From NCBI GenBank assembly GCA_025716815.1, contig JAIXMN010000019.1:806001-870000 (forward strand): a stretch of 64,000 nt of DNA, read 5' to 3'. The notes below the pieces were generated by a model. That model saw only the letters and a program-made list of their open reading frames with translations. It did not search any database and was not told where the DNA came from. Both the position numbers and the translations under genes were made by a program. Below, in pieces: positions 23,084 through 35,792 of the stretch; position 1 is the stretch's first letter, and every line of letters starts with the position of its first letter. The DNA comes from Dichotomocladium elegans (Eukaryota > Mucoromycota > Mucoromycetes > Mucorales > Lichtheimiaceae).

Positions 23084-25823
23084 ATGGCTGTCGAGATTAT
23101 ACCTGGTGAATTCTCAAAATTCACCATTGCGGTTGCTGTTCTCAGCGGCTTCATTGTCATTTTCGGCTTTGTATCGATGTTTGTCAAAGAAAAGCTTTTC
23201 ATCTCCGAAGCCTGTAAGAAATCGATGAAAGTCAGGTACAAGTGTGGCGCTATCATGCTCACAAGTAAACCGATATCTCTTAGTCGTCGCCTTGATTGTC
23301 GGGATCATTGCCGGCCCGTTAGTATCGAACGGATTCAACCCGTATGATTGGGATGACACCGACGAATTTACGAAGCAGATAACCCGATGCGTTATTGCCA
23401 TTCAGGCAAGTCGGTTTCCGTTTATGAAACCTTGTGTGTGAAAATTAACCGTTGGTCCTCAGGTGATGGCAGTAGGCATTGAACTACCAAAGTACGTCTA
23501 TCGAAAAGGAAAGCAGATGGATGTCCACCTCTGATCGCGTGAATATTTTCATAGACACTATCTTCGGAAGGAATGGCTTACTTTTCTTGTGTTTATGATC
23601 CCGGTCATGATCTTCATGTGGCTTGTCAGTGGCCTTTTTATCTGGGCCCTTATACCCCCTCTTGACTATGTAAGTTGGAGAGAAAGAGAACGTCACCCCT
23701 GGATACAATGACTGATCCGTATGTACGTTCATGTAGCTCAACGCACTTGTCATAGCCGCATGCGTATGTCCGACAGATCCGGTATGATATCAACAACGCA
23801 CCTCGCTGCTATGCTGCCAGACCTTGTCTGACATCCGCTGCATCCTTGTAGATCTTGGCCAACTCGGTCGTCAAAGGTCGCTTTGCGGAGAAGCATGTTC
23901 CTGCACACATCCGCAACGCCTTGTCTGCAGAAAGGTAAAAGTTACGCTGATAATGAATATGAGCATGAGTCTGACGAGCATTGGCTGATAGCGGTGGCAA
24001 CGATGGTATGGGTTTCCCGTTCCTGTTCCTTGCCATCTTTTTGATCGGCGAACCAAGCACCGGCGTCGCTGTCGGCAAATGGGTCTACTTGACATGCTTG
24101 TTTCAGATCGCTCTCTCGGTTGTCATCGGGGTCGTATGTGGCTATGTCGCTCGTAAAATTCTGCAATGGTCTGAACGCAAGTAAGTGTTCAAGAACGTAC
24201 GGAACAAGATAAGCTTCGGATTAATCAAGTGGAATTACTAGCCATCTCATTGACAAGCCTTCTTTCCTCTGCTTCGCTATTGCCCTCGCAGTAAGTTCCC
24301 TTATAATCACTCACTCCCGAGATAATTACTCAACAAATCTCCGTAGCTCTTTCTCATGAGCATGACTGGATTTTCCGGTAGTGATGATGTGCTCGCGTGC
24401 TTTGCAGCAGGTAACGCATTCTCATGGGACGACTGGTTCCGACAAGAAACCGAAGAAGCGCATTTCCAAGATGTGATCGATATGATGCTGAACTTGGCAG
24501 TCTTTGCGTATATTGGAGCAATCATTGTAAGTCATATAGATCAGCTTGCGAACTAGCGGAATACTTGTTCTGACATCTTTCTAGCCGTGGAATCAATTCG
24601 GTAACACTGAAATTGGTTTGACCCCATGGCGGCTTGTCATTATTGCCCTCCTCATTCTACTCTTCCGTCGGTTACCGATCGTTCTCGCGCTCAAGCCCAT
24701 TATGCCTGCGATTCAAACTTACCGTGAAGCTATCTTCAGTGGTTGGTTCGGCCCCATGGGCGTCGGTGCAGTCTTCCTGGCGATGATTGCAAAGGAAGAA
24801 ATGGAAGAAATATATCATGATCACGAGGAGAAACCCGTGATTATTGAACTCATCAGCCCTGTTGTGCTCTTTATTGTGCTATCATCAACGCTTGTGCACG
24901 GAACAACTATCCCGCTCTTCCAGCTTGGGAAGCGGATCCGCACACGCACACTATCTATTACCAGCACAGGCAGCAATAATGTTGTCCGATTGCCCAAGAT
25001 TCAGTTTGGACAGCAGCTCAATTTTCGCCGCAGCCAGCAGCCAGATGATATTGATCTTGGCGACGGCATGATGAGCGAAACACAACGCAATACTTTAATC
25101 AACACGATCGAACGAAAGGAGGAGAACTACCGAAACAGTCTTGCTAATGCCGCTCAGCAGCATCCGATGGAGATCGATGATACGGCCGAAGAAGACTTCT
25201 TGCCCGGTGATTCAGATGAGGAAATCGACGACAGCACACGTGGGACTGAGCACCGCTTAGAGGCCGGTCGGGCTGGCGTCGCTTTGAACCCCGAACTCCA
25301 GAGCATCCGATTTGTGGAACCCGTGAAACCCCGACCGACACAGCCGAACCTGAACATAGAGAAGAACGAGGCAAGTGTGTCAAGTTTGCGCAGCTGGCTC
25401 CACCGCCACAATAAAGACGACGCGACATGCGATACACCTAGCTCTACAGGAGCCACTGTTGTTGGCTCCCCGTCACCCATTCCAATGCCTCCCTCAGACT
25501 CGCCCACCCCCCTCCGGAACGTTTTCCGGCGCTCCAAACCGCCCCAGCAACAGTCATCGCCTGCATTAGCCGCAGCCGAATCGAACAGGGATGGAGGTCA
25601 ATCGGGCTCTTCCGATCTCCATAGTATCCATCCGCGTATCGAGGTATGGGAAGAAGACAACCATGTCGTGATCGAGGACACCGCCGACACCAAGCATCCG
25701 ACTATGCTAAGCAAGACAGATCCTGATTGGGAACACAAGGCAAGACAGGAAGTGGAAAAGCTAGAAGCAGCAATCATTCGAGATGAACGAGAGCAGAAAC
25801 GAGATGAGGGTCAGAACGAGTAA
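23084..25823 (+). CDS. NHA1: Plasma-membrane Na+/H+ antiporter Nha1 (CPA1 family)
   Basis: Ten exons: 23084-23213, 23284-23405, 23463-23491, 23555-23669, 23737-23781, 23852-23934, 23992-24180, 24242-24290, 24347-24526 and 24585-25823, giving 726 aa. It exports Na+ (and often K+) in exchange for protons, supporting salt tolerance and pH balance. About a dozen hydrophobic helices fill residues 1-424. The ion-binding core is intact: CVCPTDPILANSVVKGRFAE near 141-160 and the GGNDG Asn-Asp pair near 178/179. A hydrophilic tail of about 300 residues follows, as in yeast Nha1, rich in Pro, Ser and acidic residues. Intron 2 (23406-23462) is GC-AG with donor gcaagt. Exon 3 is only 29 nt. Confidence 0.93.
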
Positions 25824-26423
25824 AAGTAAGCCTCCTCTGGATCGTGCGCTTTTCTGGTAATCCCTCTTCCCTTCCCTTCTTTGTCTTTTCGTCTCCTCCA
25901 CCATATCGAAAAGAAACACCGCCACCGCTTATCACCTACGTAGCCTTTCTCCAACTTTTGTGTATTTCTGTCCGTTCTTGTTTCTTGCTCTTATTATATA
26001 TATATATATATGTAAAAATGTTTATCCGCACCACGTGTCCGAAAATAGAGATTGTACAACGTGAACGCTGCTTCCCCATGTGTGTTCATGCAGTTTCTAT
26101 GGGTTCATGAGAGAACAACACACAAGCAGGCTGCTGCAAGTTATCCTCATCAGGATTCTTTGATTCCCCAATCAGAAGATCATCCTTCCGTCTTGGATAT
26201 CCCTCACACCTGCTTCAGACCTGCATGCGAAATATCTCATGGGAATTTTATTTATCATTTTTTTTCCTCGCCCGGATCAATCGGTTTTACGTACAATAAG
26301 CAAAAACTTTCTCTGGTCCCTCAATGCGGAGTTGGAATTGATCACGGATTCCCCGTTTCAAGACAGGCTTTCTGTCTTCTTTTTTCCCACAATTGCAGTT
26401 GTCTTTCTTCTTCTCTTCAAAGG
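25824..26423. promoter_or_regulatory. NHA1-MET30 intergenic region with CACGTG box
   Basis: 600 bp between genes on the same strand. It has a pyrimidine-rich start, a (TA)n tract near 25994-26011 and a palindromic CACGTG at 26032-26037, about 390 bp before the MET30 start. In yeasts CACGTG is the Cbf1 core found at sulfur genes. A single hexamer is weak evidence, because the same word occurs elsewhere in the window by chance. Confidence 0.3.
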
Positions 26424-28423
26424 ATGAGCCAAAAGGATGACAGCTACGGCAACAATGTCGATTTTCGTCATAGTTTCTTGACTCGACATGTCCCAGGCCA
26501 AATTACAAACTCGAGGAAATTATGTTACCGCCATCGCCCTGATCTAACCCGGAAACGCATGCCTGATTCGTTCGATTTTGAGGATGTCCAAAGAGTAAAT
26601 TGTTTTGTTGAAGAGTCGAAAGTCACAGTTGGTCTGACTGATGCATTTTCATATATTGCTAGCAAATGGAGAGCCTTCCAACTTCCGACAGAGAGGCTAT
26701 TACGCACATATGGTCGCTGTTCTCAGCAGCGCCTGCAGATCAACGGACGCTTATCCTCAAGGGCTTACTGTCAGCTTGTTGCATGCCCCAGTTATCCTTC
26801 TTATACGATGAAATCAAGCCATTACTCCGGATTGACTTTAGCTCCATCCTTCCCCGCGAGATCTCGCTTCGGATTTTTTCCTTCCTCGATGCAAAATCGC
26901 TCTGCCATGCGGCCCAGGTATCTCAGGCATGGAGATCGCTTGCGGATGACGATGCGCTGTGGCACCGCATGTGTGAGCAACATATCGACAAGAAATGTAC
27001 AAAATGCGGATGGGGCCTTCCGCTACTCGACAAACGGCCCAAGAGACGTTCGGCGAACACGAAGCTCACCACGGTCACGGACGGCATGCCTCTTCGCACA
27101 GCGTGCGGGCCCGCCACGGTGCCAGATGAGGAAGTAGGAACACCTCCAAAAAAGCGTGTTAAGACGGACGCAGCATCTGGTCAGGGTACCAGCGTTGAGG
27201 CATTTGAAGGAAAAGATTTATACCCGGGGGCGACGACTTCTTCGTCGGCCCATAACATCGTGACACAGCCATCAGCAGCAGCACCACCTCAGCGCCGGCC
27301 TTGGAAGGAAGTGTATAGTGAGCGGCTAGTGGTGGAACGCAATTGGCGACGCAACAATTACAATGTGCGCATCCTTCAAGGTCATACCGATGGCGTCATG
27401 TGTGTCCAGTTTTGCGACACCAACAATGTGGTGATGACTGGCTCTTACGACAAGACAATCCGTGTTTGGAGCCTCGAGACGGGTGAGGAGCTGCGGCGGA
27501 TGGAGGGCCATCGACAATGCGTGCGGGCCCTTCAGTTTGACAATTGCAAGCTTGTCACTGGTGCGATGGATAACACGTTGAAGATATGGGATTGGCACTC
27601 GGGCAGGTGCATTCGTACGCTTGAGGGTCACACCGGCGGTGTCCTAAGTCTTCACTTTGATTCGCGTCTCCTGGCCAGCGGTTCCACGGATCACACCATC
27701 CGAGTCTGGGACTTTCGTGCCGGTGCCTGCTGCACACTGACTGGCCATAATGAATGGGTTAATTGCGTCCGTATCTGTTCTCACGACAATAATCTTCTCG
27801 TCTCTGCAAGCGACGATTCAACCATCAAGGTTTGGGACCTGCAGTCTAAAGCATGCATTCAGACGCTTCAGGGCCACGTTGGCCAGGTTCAAGTAGCCTT
27901 GCCTAGCCCCAAAGGCTTCAATCATCGCCTGTGGCCAGATCCAGCACGAGAACAGCAACAACAACAACAGCAGGAGATCAGCAATGAATCGTCCCAACAC
28001 CGCATCGATCGCCTGAGCCCTTTTCAACCTGCATGCGCCTCTGAAAATAGCACCAGCAGCAGCCGGCTGCCCGGCAACGTCCATCCTCACGATCCAAAAG
28101 TGCACTCTCTATCGGACGCACCGATCATCGTTTCGGCGGCGCTGGACAACACAATTAAGTTTTGGAACTTTAGTGGTTCGTGTCTGCGTACGCTTTTCGG
28201 GCACGTTGAGGGCGTGTGGGCTCTGGCGTTTGATAGCCTGAGAGTTGTGTCTGGATCGCATGACCGCACTGTGCGCATCTGGGATATGGAGAGCGGCAAG
28301 TGCATGCATGCACTGGAAGGACATAGTGGACCGGTGACCACGGTTGCTCTGAGTGACACGAAGCTTATCTCTGCATCGGATGATGGAGAGGTCCGCATTT
28401 GGGATTTTGGTCCCAACCACTAA
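26424..28423 (+). CDS. MET30: F-box/WD40 protein Met30 / sulfur controller SconB
   Basis: Two exons, 26424-26594 and 26663-28423, giving 643 aa. It is the substrate receptor of an SCF ubiquitin ligase that represses sulfur-assimilation genes when sulfur is plentiful and guards the cell cycle. The N-terminus carries the family signature CYRHRPDL and, after the intron, the dimerisation region (HIWSLFSAAPADQRTLILKG). The F-box follows at about residues 115-160 (ILPREISLRIFSFLDAKSL), then a KKCTKCGWGLPLL segment typical of Met30, and 7-8 WD40 blades from about residue 290 to the end, each closing in IRVW, LKIWDW or VRIWDF. A low-complexity insertion with a short Gln run (near 27953-27972) splits two blades. 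The frame is open upstream of the chosen ATG, but upstream residues lack family similarity. Confidence 0.93.
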
Positions 28424-30417
28424 CGAAACCTTGATTTTCGCCCTCATAACACATCCATGTATATACGCTTTTCTACTTCCCCAGCATCGCCTTCTGTATT
28501 ACTTTCCTCTTCCCCCCCCGGAAAATCCAAAATCCCTCTACGCTCTATATTAGCATCTCGTACGAATACCAAAGCAGATTAACATCAATCCGATCCAACC
28601 ATGGGAACGCGCTTACTGTGGGCATAAACATGCTTGCCTGATGATCGACAATATTTCAGCTGGGTTCCCAAGAATCTTTGAATTTCCAAGCGCATAAAGA
28701 TATGATGTTGCCTCAGCGGGCCACCGAGGTAGCTTGGCCCCGATCGACTGCAGAGGGCTGACTTTTTCATCCTTGATGGAGACTTTTCCGCGTGACCAGC
28801 TCGTTTGGCTCCCGAATATGTGGGATTTTTCAGCAAACTCTCGCGTCGTTCGGTTGCTGATGGATGTTGAACTCTTGTACTCTGGATCAAATAACTTGTA
28901 TAATCTTTATTGTATGTACTGTACCCATGAACTAAGTAAGAGGCTCAGATGATCTTCGCTCGAACAATGAACGTCGTCGATTTGTTTTGTCGCGTGTGTG
29001 CTTTTTCGACGAATGGTGGTACGATGCTGATGTATTTGATGTGCTCTCCATCATCTGCATTGCCCTCGTGTGTCTAAGGCTAGCTAGGTACCTAGCACAC
29101 TCATCTTTTCATTCACAAAGCCCAAAGGGACTGTAGTTAACGAGCTCAGAAAATGCGTGATATCTTTGCCGGTTTTCCGACTGTGTGAAGCCAGCTGTCC
29201 AAATATTGTAAACCTTTTGCGTGTATCTATCCAACTAGAGACCTTTCTGTACATACATACCATAGAAGATGAATTGAAACGCTGTGAGAAAGGGACGTTT
29301 AGCCGGGAGGGGTGGAAGGCTTGCTTTGATCCGCAGACACACTTGCGTCAATTTTGAGAGATGACGAACAGTATGCACCCTCGCAAACAATGTTTATGAT
29401 GTGTTGGAAAACGAGCCGACATGGTATATAAGCATTGCCGAAACGTTGCCTTTCTGTACACGAAAGTGACACCTTCGGTATGTAAAACTTTTGTTTTGTG
29501 GTCTCTGGCAATCAAGAACTGGGCGTGCGCTACTTGAGCTATATCAATGGAAGATCCAGACAGTTTGGTGCACGTGTATTTAACCAGAGGGATGGGAGAA
29601 GGATTGAGGGGGGGCAGCAGAGCAAACCATTATGCCCTCGGGGGTGGGGAGGGTGATCTAAACAGACTGTTTTCTTCAGACTTTACACCCTAAGGGTTTT
29701 CTTTATAGTGCCAAGGTGAGGGAGGAAGGGAAACTGCTTCCATGAAGCGTATTGGCCAAAGTGCGCTCAATGACACTGCCAGCAAGCCATTTCTGAATGG
29801 GGGATTTATCGAGGACAGGTTCCGGAATGATTGTCTCAAGAACTGCCCGCGCCATGGGTTGATTCTCGTCAAGATAGGTGGGGGGGGGGGCAATGAAAGA
29901 AAGAAAGGTGTTTTGCTCTGTCGCGCCGAGCCAGCTGGTGAAATGTTTTGGGTTGACGGTGGTCCAAGATGGGAATCATGCGGCGAAAGCACGAGACCTA
30001 CATGGCTTATGCATCACATCGAACGCCAACTGAAACGCCAGTATTATCAGTCATTTCGAGAATATAGAAATAATGCCTGACTTCAATCAGCTCGATTGAC
30101 CCTGTAGGTGATGCCGGGTTTCCCTTTAACAGCTTGTTTGATTAACGGATGGGTTTGGTCTGTCGTGGCAAGAAAGCGCACTAAAGTTTGCGCCAGAGTT
30201 GCTGAGCGCCCATAGTTGCCTCATGCCGTAGTCGCATAGGTGATCGCGGATTTGAAGGTTCCATGACACCACGTTATAACCAGATCTAGTCCACAGCCTT
30301 TTTCCCTTTATTTTTCTCCCACTGGGTTTTCAGGAGGTTTTACCGGCATGAGGATGGTCTGAATGGAGTAGGGACATGTAGTTTTATGATATTGATCACC
30401 TATACACACGAGCATTT
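28424..30417. other. Gene-poor stretch after MET30
   Basis: About 2 kb with only short unmatched frames on both strands. A G run occurs at about 29879-29890, and the sequence around 29740-30080 is open for 112 codons on the plus strand without recognisable motifs. I see no gene here that I can support. Confidence 0.4.
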
Positions 30418-30600
30418 TATCTGCAATGATGCCACTACCTCAGAGTAACCGCGCCTAATTAGGATCTCTTCCATAAATCGTATGAATAATAGATAAATGC
30501 GTAGCAATGGAGGATCTGGATTCCGTTTCATTCGATGAAGGACATGTGAGTCTCATCGTGCTGTCCGCCTTACCAAAAAACCAAAATCACCACAATGTGA
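30418..30600 (+). repeat. Retroelement 5' fragment, related to the sequence at 63.2-63.4 kb
   Basis: Reading along the plus strand, this stretch matches 63213-63430 nearly base for base with one internal gap: CTGCAAT..., CTAATTAGGATCTCTTCC, AGATAAATGCGTAGCAATGG and a short coding start MEDLDSVSF. At 63.3 kb the same start leads into a gag-like frame; here it soon breaks down (stop after about 40 codons). It is a truncated copy, and the tandem tRNA genes lie about 390 bp downstream. Confidence 0.75.
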
Positions 30601-30986
30601 GTTCAACTTTGAAGCAAAAGTGACGAACAACCTATATAATCTATACCAACAACCAAATCTTGATGGGAACTTATTAAAAATCCTGTACGTTTCTAATGCA
30701 TCTGTACACGCGCGCATGCTAGTTGTAATTACATGAGATGTTACATTTAAGAACAGTGGCAATTTGAAAGTGATAGGGCACCCACTAGCTGTATTTTTTA
30801 TTGAGGCTTGTCGTGTCCACCGAGAATTTATCCATTTTTGTAAAAGAAAACGGGAAGCAGCAGGATCAGGAAGTTCTGCCGAAGGTACCATAGTGCCGCA
30901 ACCAGTAGGACTGGCAGGAGCCACAAATTATGAGGGATAGAGTGCGCGCCCCATCCATAATTGGTTTTGATATTGTAGTCAAGAGA

Positions 30987-31061
30987 GCCTGTATTGCACC
31001 AATTGGCTAGTGCGTCGGTCTTGTAAACCGAAGGTTGGCAGTTCGAGTCTGTCTGCAGGCA
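30987..31061 (+). tRNA. tRNA-Thr (anticodon TGT), copy 1
   Basis: A complete cloverleaf can be drawn. The acceptor stem GCCTGTA pairs with TGCAGGC (one G-T wobble), the D arm is GCAC/GTGC around CAATTGGCTA, the anticodon stem TCGGT/ACCGA encloses loop CTTGTAA with anticodon TGT, and the T arm contains TTCGAGT. The discriminator base is A. No intron and no encoded CCA, as usual for a nuclear gene. It decodes ACA threonine codons. Confidence 0.93.
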
Positions 31062-31085
31062 CCTGTTCCTTTGCCTAATTGTTAG

Positions 31086-31160
31086 GCCTGTATTGCACCA
31101 ATTGGCTAGTGCGTCGGTCTTGTAAACCGAAGGTTGGCAGTTCGAGTCTGTCTGCAGGCA
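31086..31160 (+). tRNA. tRNA-Thr (anticodon TGT), copy 2
   Basis: Same sequence as the copy 99 bp upstream, base for base through the mature region, so all stems and the TGT anticodon are retained. The short spacer between the two genes differs from their outer flanks, which marks this as a tandem duplication of little more than the tRNA itself. Confidence 0.93.
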
Positions 31161-33735
31161 AATCTTTTTGCCGATGTCGAATCACAAACTCAGCGACCAA
31201 TCACCGTCGTTTCCCAATGTTACCTTTTTTTTTTCTCTGCAATGTCCATTTATTATTAGATGCCAATAAACATGGTAGAGGACCATCATTATACGATAAA
31301 AGAATATCTTATTCTCGTTTGTTTTATGTATATATTTGTGTGGCTATATTCTCATTCGTCGCTATCATCTGTTGTTATTTATCCTTAATGAACGCCGTCT
31401 ATTTCTTCTGTGGATAAAAAAAAAAGGCCTTTAATCAATCAATAAAGATCTCTTGGCATAACACAAAAGGACTATTCGAAAGCATCCGAACTGGAGCTCC
31501 AATACCCCCTTCATGATTTCGTTTATCATTCCTGTTACTGTGATTTTTTCGACCGCATTCATTGCTACTCTACATTTTTTAATTCCTAAAGTCATCGCGA
31601 CAAAGTGCAATATGCTTATCTGCTTGTTCGTTGGGTGTAACATAAATGTATTCATATCGTACTATAACGAATATCATCTCTGCTCTACTCGTCTCTCTAC
31701 TGGCTGAGGTCCGTCTTCCAAAAAATACTCGATATGTTGTGACCAGGCGTGGTTCGTCTTCCATCCGATATCTATCCAATCGATGAATTGCTCTTAATGA
31801 AGCCGGAGGAAACGGTAGCCCGGAATAATAATAATCACAGACAGGGAGTAACGGAGAAGCGGTGTCCACGACTTATACTGGTTCTTTCAAAGCTAATCTG
31901 CTCTATTTCATTGCCTATAAAGAGAGTATCTTTGATAGTTGGCGAACCCCTGTCACTCAAGCAGTTATAAAATATTATTTTCCTGAATGTCGATGTGTCA
32001 AATTCATTATACTGGTTTCAGGATATCGGCGTTACTTGTCCATTCAGCTATTATAAAGCAGCCAGTTTAGCTTGTTTGAGAAGCGTCCCACTGGTAATTG
32101 AAGACATTATATGTGTTGTATTGATTATCGACAATTAAACAGCTGCAGTAGTAGCATCCAGGTCACAAAGGTTTTATTATACAGTGTGATCATAAGGACT
32201 ATGTGACAACGCCCATTCCCGGTCTAAAGTGACCATTTGATATCGTCAATATATCTATAAAGTGTTTGGCGTTAGTAGCTCCATGCAGCAGTAGTTTAAA
32301 CTGGTGAGCAAAATACTTACGAAGAGCGCTGGATATATGGCTTGACGAAAGTGTGATTTTGAGAAGAACAGTGTCTAAACAGTTTAAATACTATGTGAGG
32401 GTATCGGATGCCACAGAGCACCCTTCTTTAGAGAGCATATATCAGGAGCAGGGTCCTACGTGAGGGTAGATACAATGAATCATAGTGAAGGGAACATAGT
32501 TGTCAAGGTTTCAGCCGTGACGGTGGATTATCTCCTTGTTCTACACTGGCCGTTGGACTAAAATTCGCTCATCACTCTAGGGACATACTGTTTTTGTTGT
32601 ATGCGATTAAAAATGCCTATTCTTGTATACTCTTGCCAGTTCATGAGGTTGTTTCTCTTCACCCCTCTTCTAGAACGGCCCTAAGGGATCTGTATCTAAA
32701 GAGCACAATTACAGCAGGGCTCACCAGATAGACTGAAGAAAGAAAAGCATTGTAAGCAACATTGTTTCTCCAAAACAAAAGTACTAAACGTTAATGGCAT
32801 TGACACAGAAAATATGCTCCAGCTTCTTCAACCAATGCATACCTGCATAGGCACCATTGTTGAGGCTCATCATAAAGATGATTATTATAGGACAGAAGAT
32901 ATTCTTTCTGAAATATCACGGTGGCCAGTCTCTCGTAGGATTTCATCAGCTAATCCAGGATCTACATATTGAATGAATTGTTTTTATACAGAAGAACGAT
33001 GGATCTAATTACGGGGAAAGGTTCATGAAAGGCTCTAAAAGCTCAACAAAAGTCGCCCATACGTACCATAGCAACCGCATAATCGATCTGACAAACTCTA
33101 TGTTCCAAATGTATCTCATTATACGCAACCTGAAATATACTTCTGGCAACTACCTGTGCAACATTCTCGCATCTATAGGATTGTATTTTTGAATCATTGC
33201 ACTAGTAGGACCTGATTTACCATCATAAATTGAGGTTGCATCCGTATGGGCTTTTGAAAACTACATATCAGAGCAACTTTGCAAAAATCTCCTCGAATGA
33301 CACAGTGGTTTAAGCATATTATCCTATGCTGAACAGCAATCTCAGTTGGTAAGCTCTCATCATCACAGTTCTCGAGGTGCAAGGTCTAAGATGCACATAA
33401 GAACTCGAGGGTTGCGATAATTTTCCACTGGTAACATCCCGAGCGATGGATATTTCTTTGCCCGGATAAACCGAAACAGACGCGCAAAGGGCAAAGCCCA
33501 CGTCCGCTCGTGCTGTCTAATTGGATTGGTCAGAATCTGCTGGTTCGATCGAAACTAATTGGGCCTGTGCCCTACGGCCATTAATTTGTGCCCCTTTTAC
33601 TGTAAAAGGAAGTTCAACACTTGCTTTTTTATTTTTCCTTTCCCTCTCTCAAACTAGAATATATCCATTCCTTTTCTTTACACCCCCCCGGGCATCGCAC
33701 ACTTGGAAATTGAAAAGGACGATCAGGGATAGAGG
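31161..33735. other. Gene-poor AT-rich stretch upstream of AP-2 mu
   Basis: About 2.6 kb with short, unmatched frames on both strands and stop-rich sequence in between. The final 200 bases (33,560-33,735) are the likely AP-2 mu promoter and 5' UTR. I see no repeat or RNA gene that I can support. Confidence 0.45.
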
Positions 33736-35490
33736 ATGATTAGCGCATTTTTCATTTATAATCAAAAGGGTGAGGTCCTCATCTCGCGTCTGTACCGCCA
33801 GGACCTGAAGTAAGTCCATGCCTTCGCCCTCCTCGGTTGCTGGCATGCACCCATATACGTATATATGTATATATAAAGACAGGATGAATGAACTAACCCA
33901 AATAATTGCATCCCTTTAGACGATCGGTGGCAGACATTTTCCGCATTCAAGTCATTTCTAACACAGACGTACGCTCGCCCATTATCACTCTTGGTTCAAC
34001 ATCCTTCTTCCACGTGCGCCATGAGAATCTCTACATTGTTGCTGTTAGCCGGTGGAATGCCAACGCTGCACTTGTTTTTGAAGTTTGTTACCGCATGGTG
34101 AATATTGGACGTAGTTACTTTGGCAAATTCGACGAAGAGGCCGTGAAGAATAACTTTGTGCTGATATATGAATTATTGGATGGTAAAGCTAAAAGGGATG
34201 GGAAAGGAGATTTCGATTGTTGAGTATGTATCAATTTGATATTGGCCACCTTAGAAATCCTGGACTTTGGCTATCCGCAAAACAGCGAGACAGACACACT
34301 CAAGATGTACATTACCACCGAGGGTGTCAAGTCAGAGCGAGCCATTGAGGACTCGAGCAGAATTACAATTCAAGCAACAGGCGCTACTTCGTGGCGTCGG
34401 GCAGATGTCAAGTACAGAAAGAACGAAGCCTTTATCGACGTCATCGAGAGCGTCAATCTTTTAATGAGCAATACAGGTATAAACCGAGGATTCGTAACCA
34501 AAAGGAAGGTGCATAAAGCGCTAATGATATAGTGCGCAATGATAGGCACAATTCTACGAGCAGATGTGGCAGGTCAAATCCTGATGCGTGCATATTTATC
34601 TGGAACGCCCGAGTGCAAGTTTGGATTAAATGATAAACTTCTCTTGGATAATGATATGATGAACCGGACAAAGTATGTACAATTCTGTGGCGGGCACCTT
34701 TAATAAGCAGCACATTAAGCAACTACTCTGGCCCTGTCTCGCCAAATAGGACCCCTCGTGCAGACACCGTAGCTATTGACGATTGCCAATTTCATCAATG
34801 TGTCAAACTTGGTAAATTCGATAGTGACCGAACAATCAGCTTTATCCCTCCAGACGGCGAATTCGAATTGATGAGGTAAATCCGAAGGCGCTGTTATGCT
34901 AGTCGAGTGCTAATGTTGGTAACAAATAAAAAGATATCGATCAACGGAGAATGTCAATTTGCCTTTCAAGGTGCATCCCGTTGTGAACGAAATTGGGAAA
35001 ACCCGTGTGGAATACAAAATTAATGTCAAGGCCAACTTCTCGCCTAAATTGTACGCCAATAATGTGATTCTTCGCATCCCTACGCCACTCAATTCCGCAA
35101 AGGTTGAGGTTAAGGTCGGCTCGGGTGGAAAAGCTAAATATGCGCCTTCGGAAAACTGCATCATATGGAAGATCCCCCGATTCCAAGGTCAGGCTGAATT
35201 CACATTAAGCGGTGAAGCAGAGCTGACAGCTATGACGCACAAGCGCGTATGGTCAAGGCCTCCCATCTCAATGGACTTTCAAGTCCTCATGTTCACGTCA
35301 TCTGGCTTATTGGTACGGTTTCTCAAGGTGTTTGAAAAGAGTGGCTACCAATCAGTCAAATGGGTTCGATACATGACGAAGGCTGGTTCCTATCAGATCA
35401 GAGTAAGCGCGTCTTTCTTCGTTTTTTCACATGGAGCAATAAGACAATAGGTCTATCACTAACCTTAATTCACAACCTTCACAGTTTTAA
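33736..35490 (+). CDS. APM4: AP-2 clathrin adaptor, medium (mu) subunit
   Basis: Seven exons: 33736-33809, 33920-34182, 34255-34476, 34546-34672, 34750-34875, 34934-35402 and 35485-35490, giving 428 aa. It selects tyrosine-based cargo signals and binds PI(4,5)P2 at the plasma membrane during clathrin endocytosis. A longin-like N-terminal domain begins [20 protein letters not shown]. The C-terminal mu-homology domain includes VIDDCTFHQCVKL-like residues near 34.78 kb and ends [15 protein letters not shown], the AP-2 rather than AP-1 ending. The last exon codes only Phe plus the stop codon. Length is typical. Confidence 0.93.
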
Positions 35491-35792
35491 ATGAATCCTC
35501 TTGATGCAAAAGAGAGAGAAAAAAGAAATCACATGCCTGTAATACATACCCGTACAAATCGTTTACGCCTCTCTTTCACATACTCGTACACCCTTTTCAT
35601 TCTCCCTTTCCTTGAACCTATAGACTCTCACGTGGTGTAGCTAAGAAAATTAGTATACAGCGGTAAAGAGCCCTTGAACACGTCTTCTCGACGTGATCCA
35701 ATTCTGATAAATCCCGTAAATGCAGTACGAATTTAAGTCTCAGGAACGAATAAAAACTGCACCCCTCTTTTCTTTCGTGTTATAAATACGTT
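35491..35792. promoter_or_regulatory. AP-2 mu to TSC10 intergenic region
   Basis: About 300 bp separate the AP-2 mu stop from the TSC10 start on the same strand. The region is pyrimidine-rich around 35560-35630 and should contain the first gene's polyadenylation signals and the second gene's promoter. No clear motif is claimed. Confidence 0.4.

Noticed and set aside
25154..25537. Antisense open frames over the NHA1 tail, and similar ones over CDC48, SPA2 and FHIP exons
   Set aside because: They are shadows of codon bias in long exons, with no motifs and no splice structure of their own.
26052..26423. Extension of MET30 upstream to about 26052, because the frame stays open
   Set aside because: Residues upstream of the 26424 ATG show no similarity to Met30 and the region includes the (TA)n-flanked promoter; family similarity starts at the chosen ATG region.
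29742..30080. A gene for the 112-codon plus-strand frame
   Set aside because: Contains a 10-12 base G run making a Gly tract, no family similarity, and no plausible splice partners.
31079..31417. Open frame overlapping the second tRNA gene, as a protein
   Set aside because: Its first 27 codons are a tRNA read as protein, and the remainder is low-complexity hydrophobic sequence with no family match.
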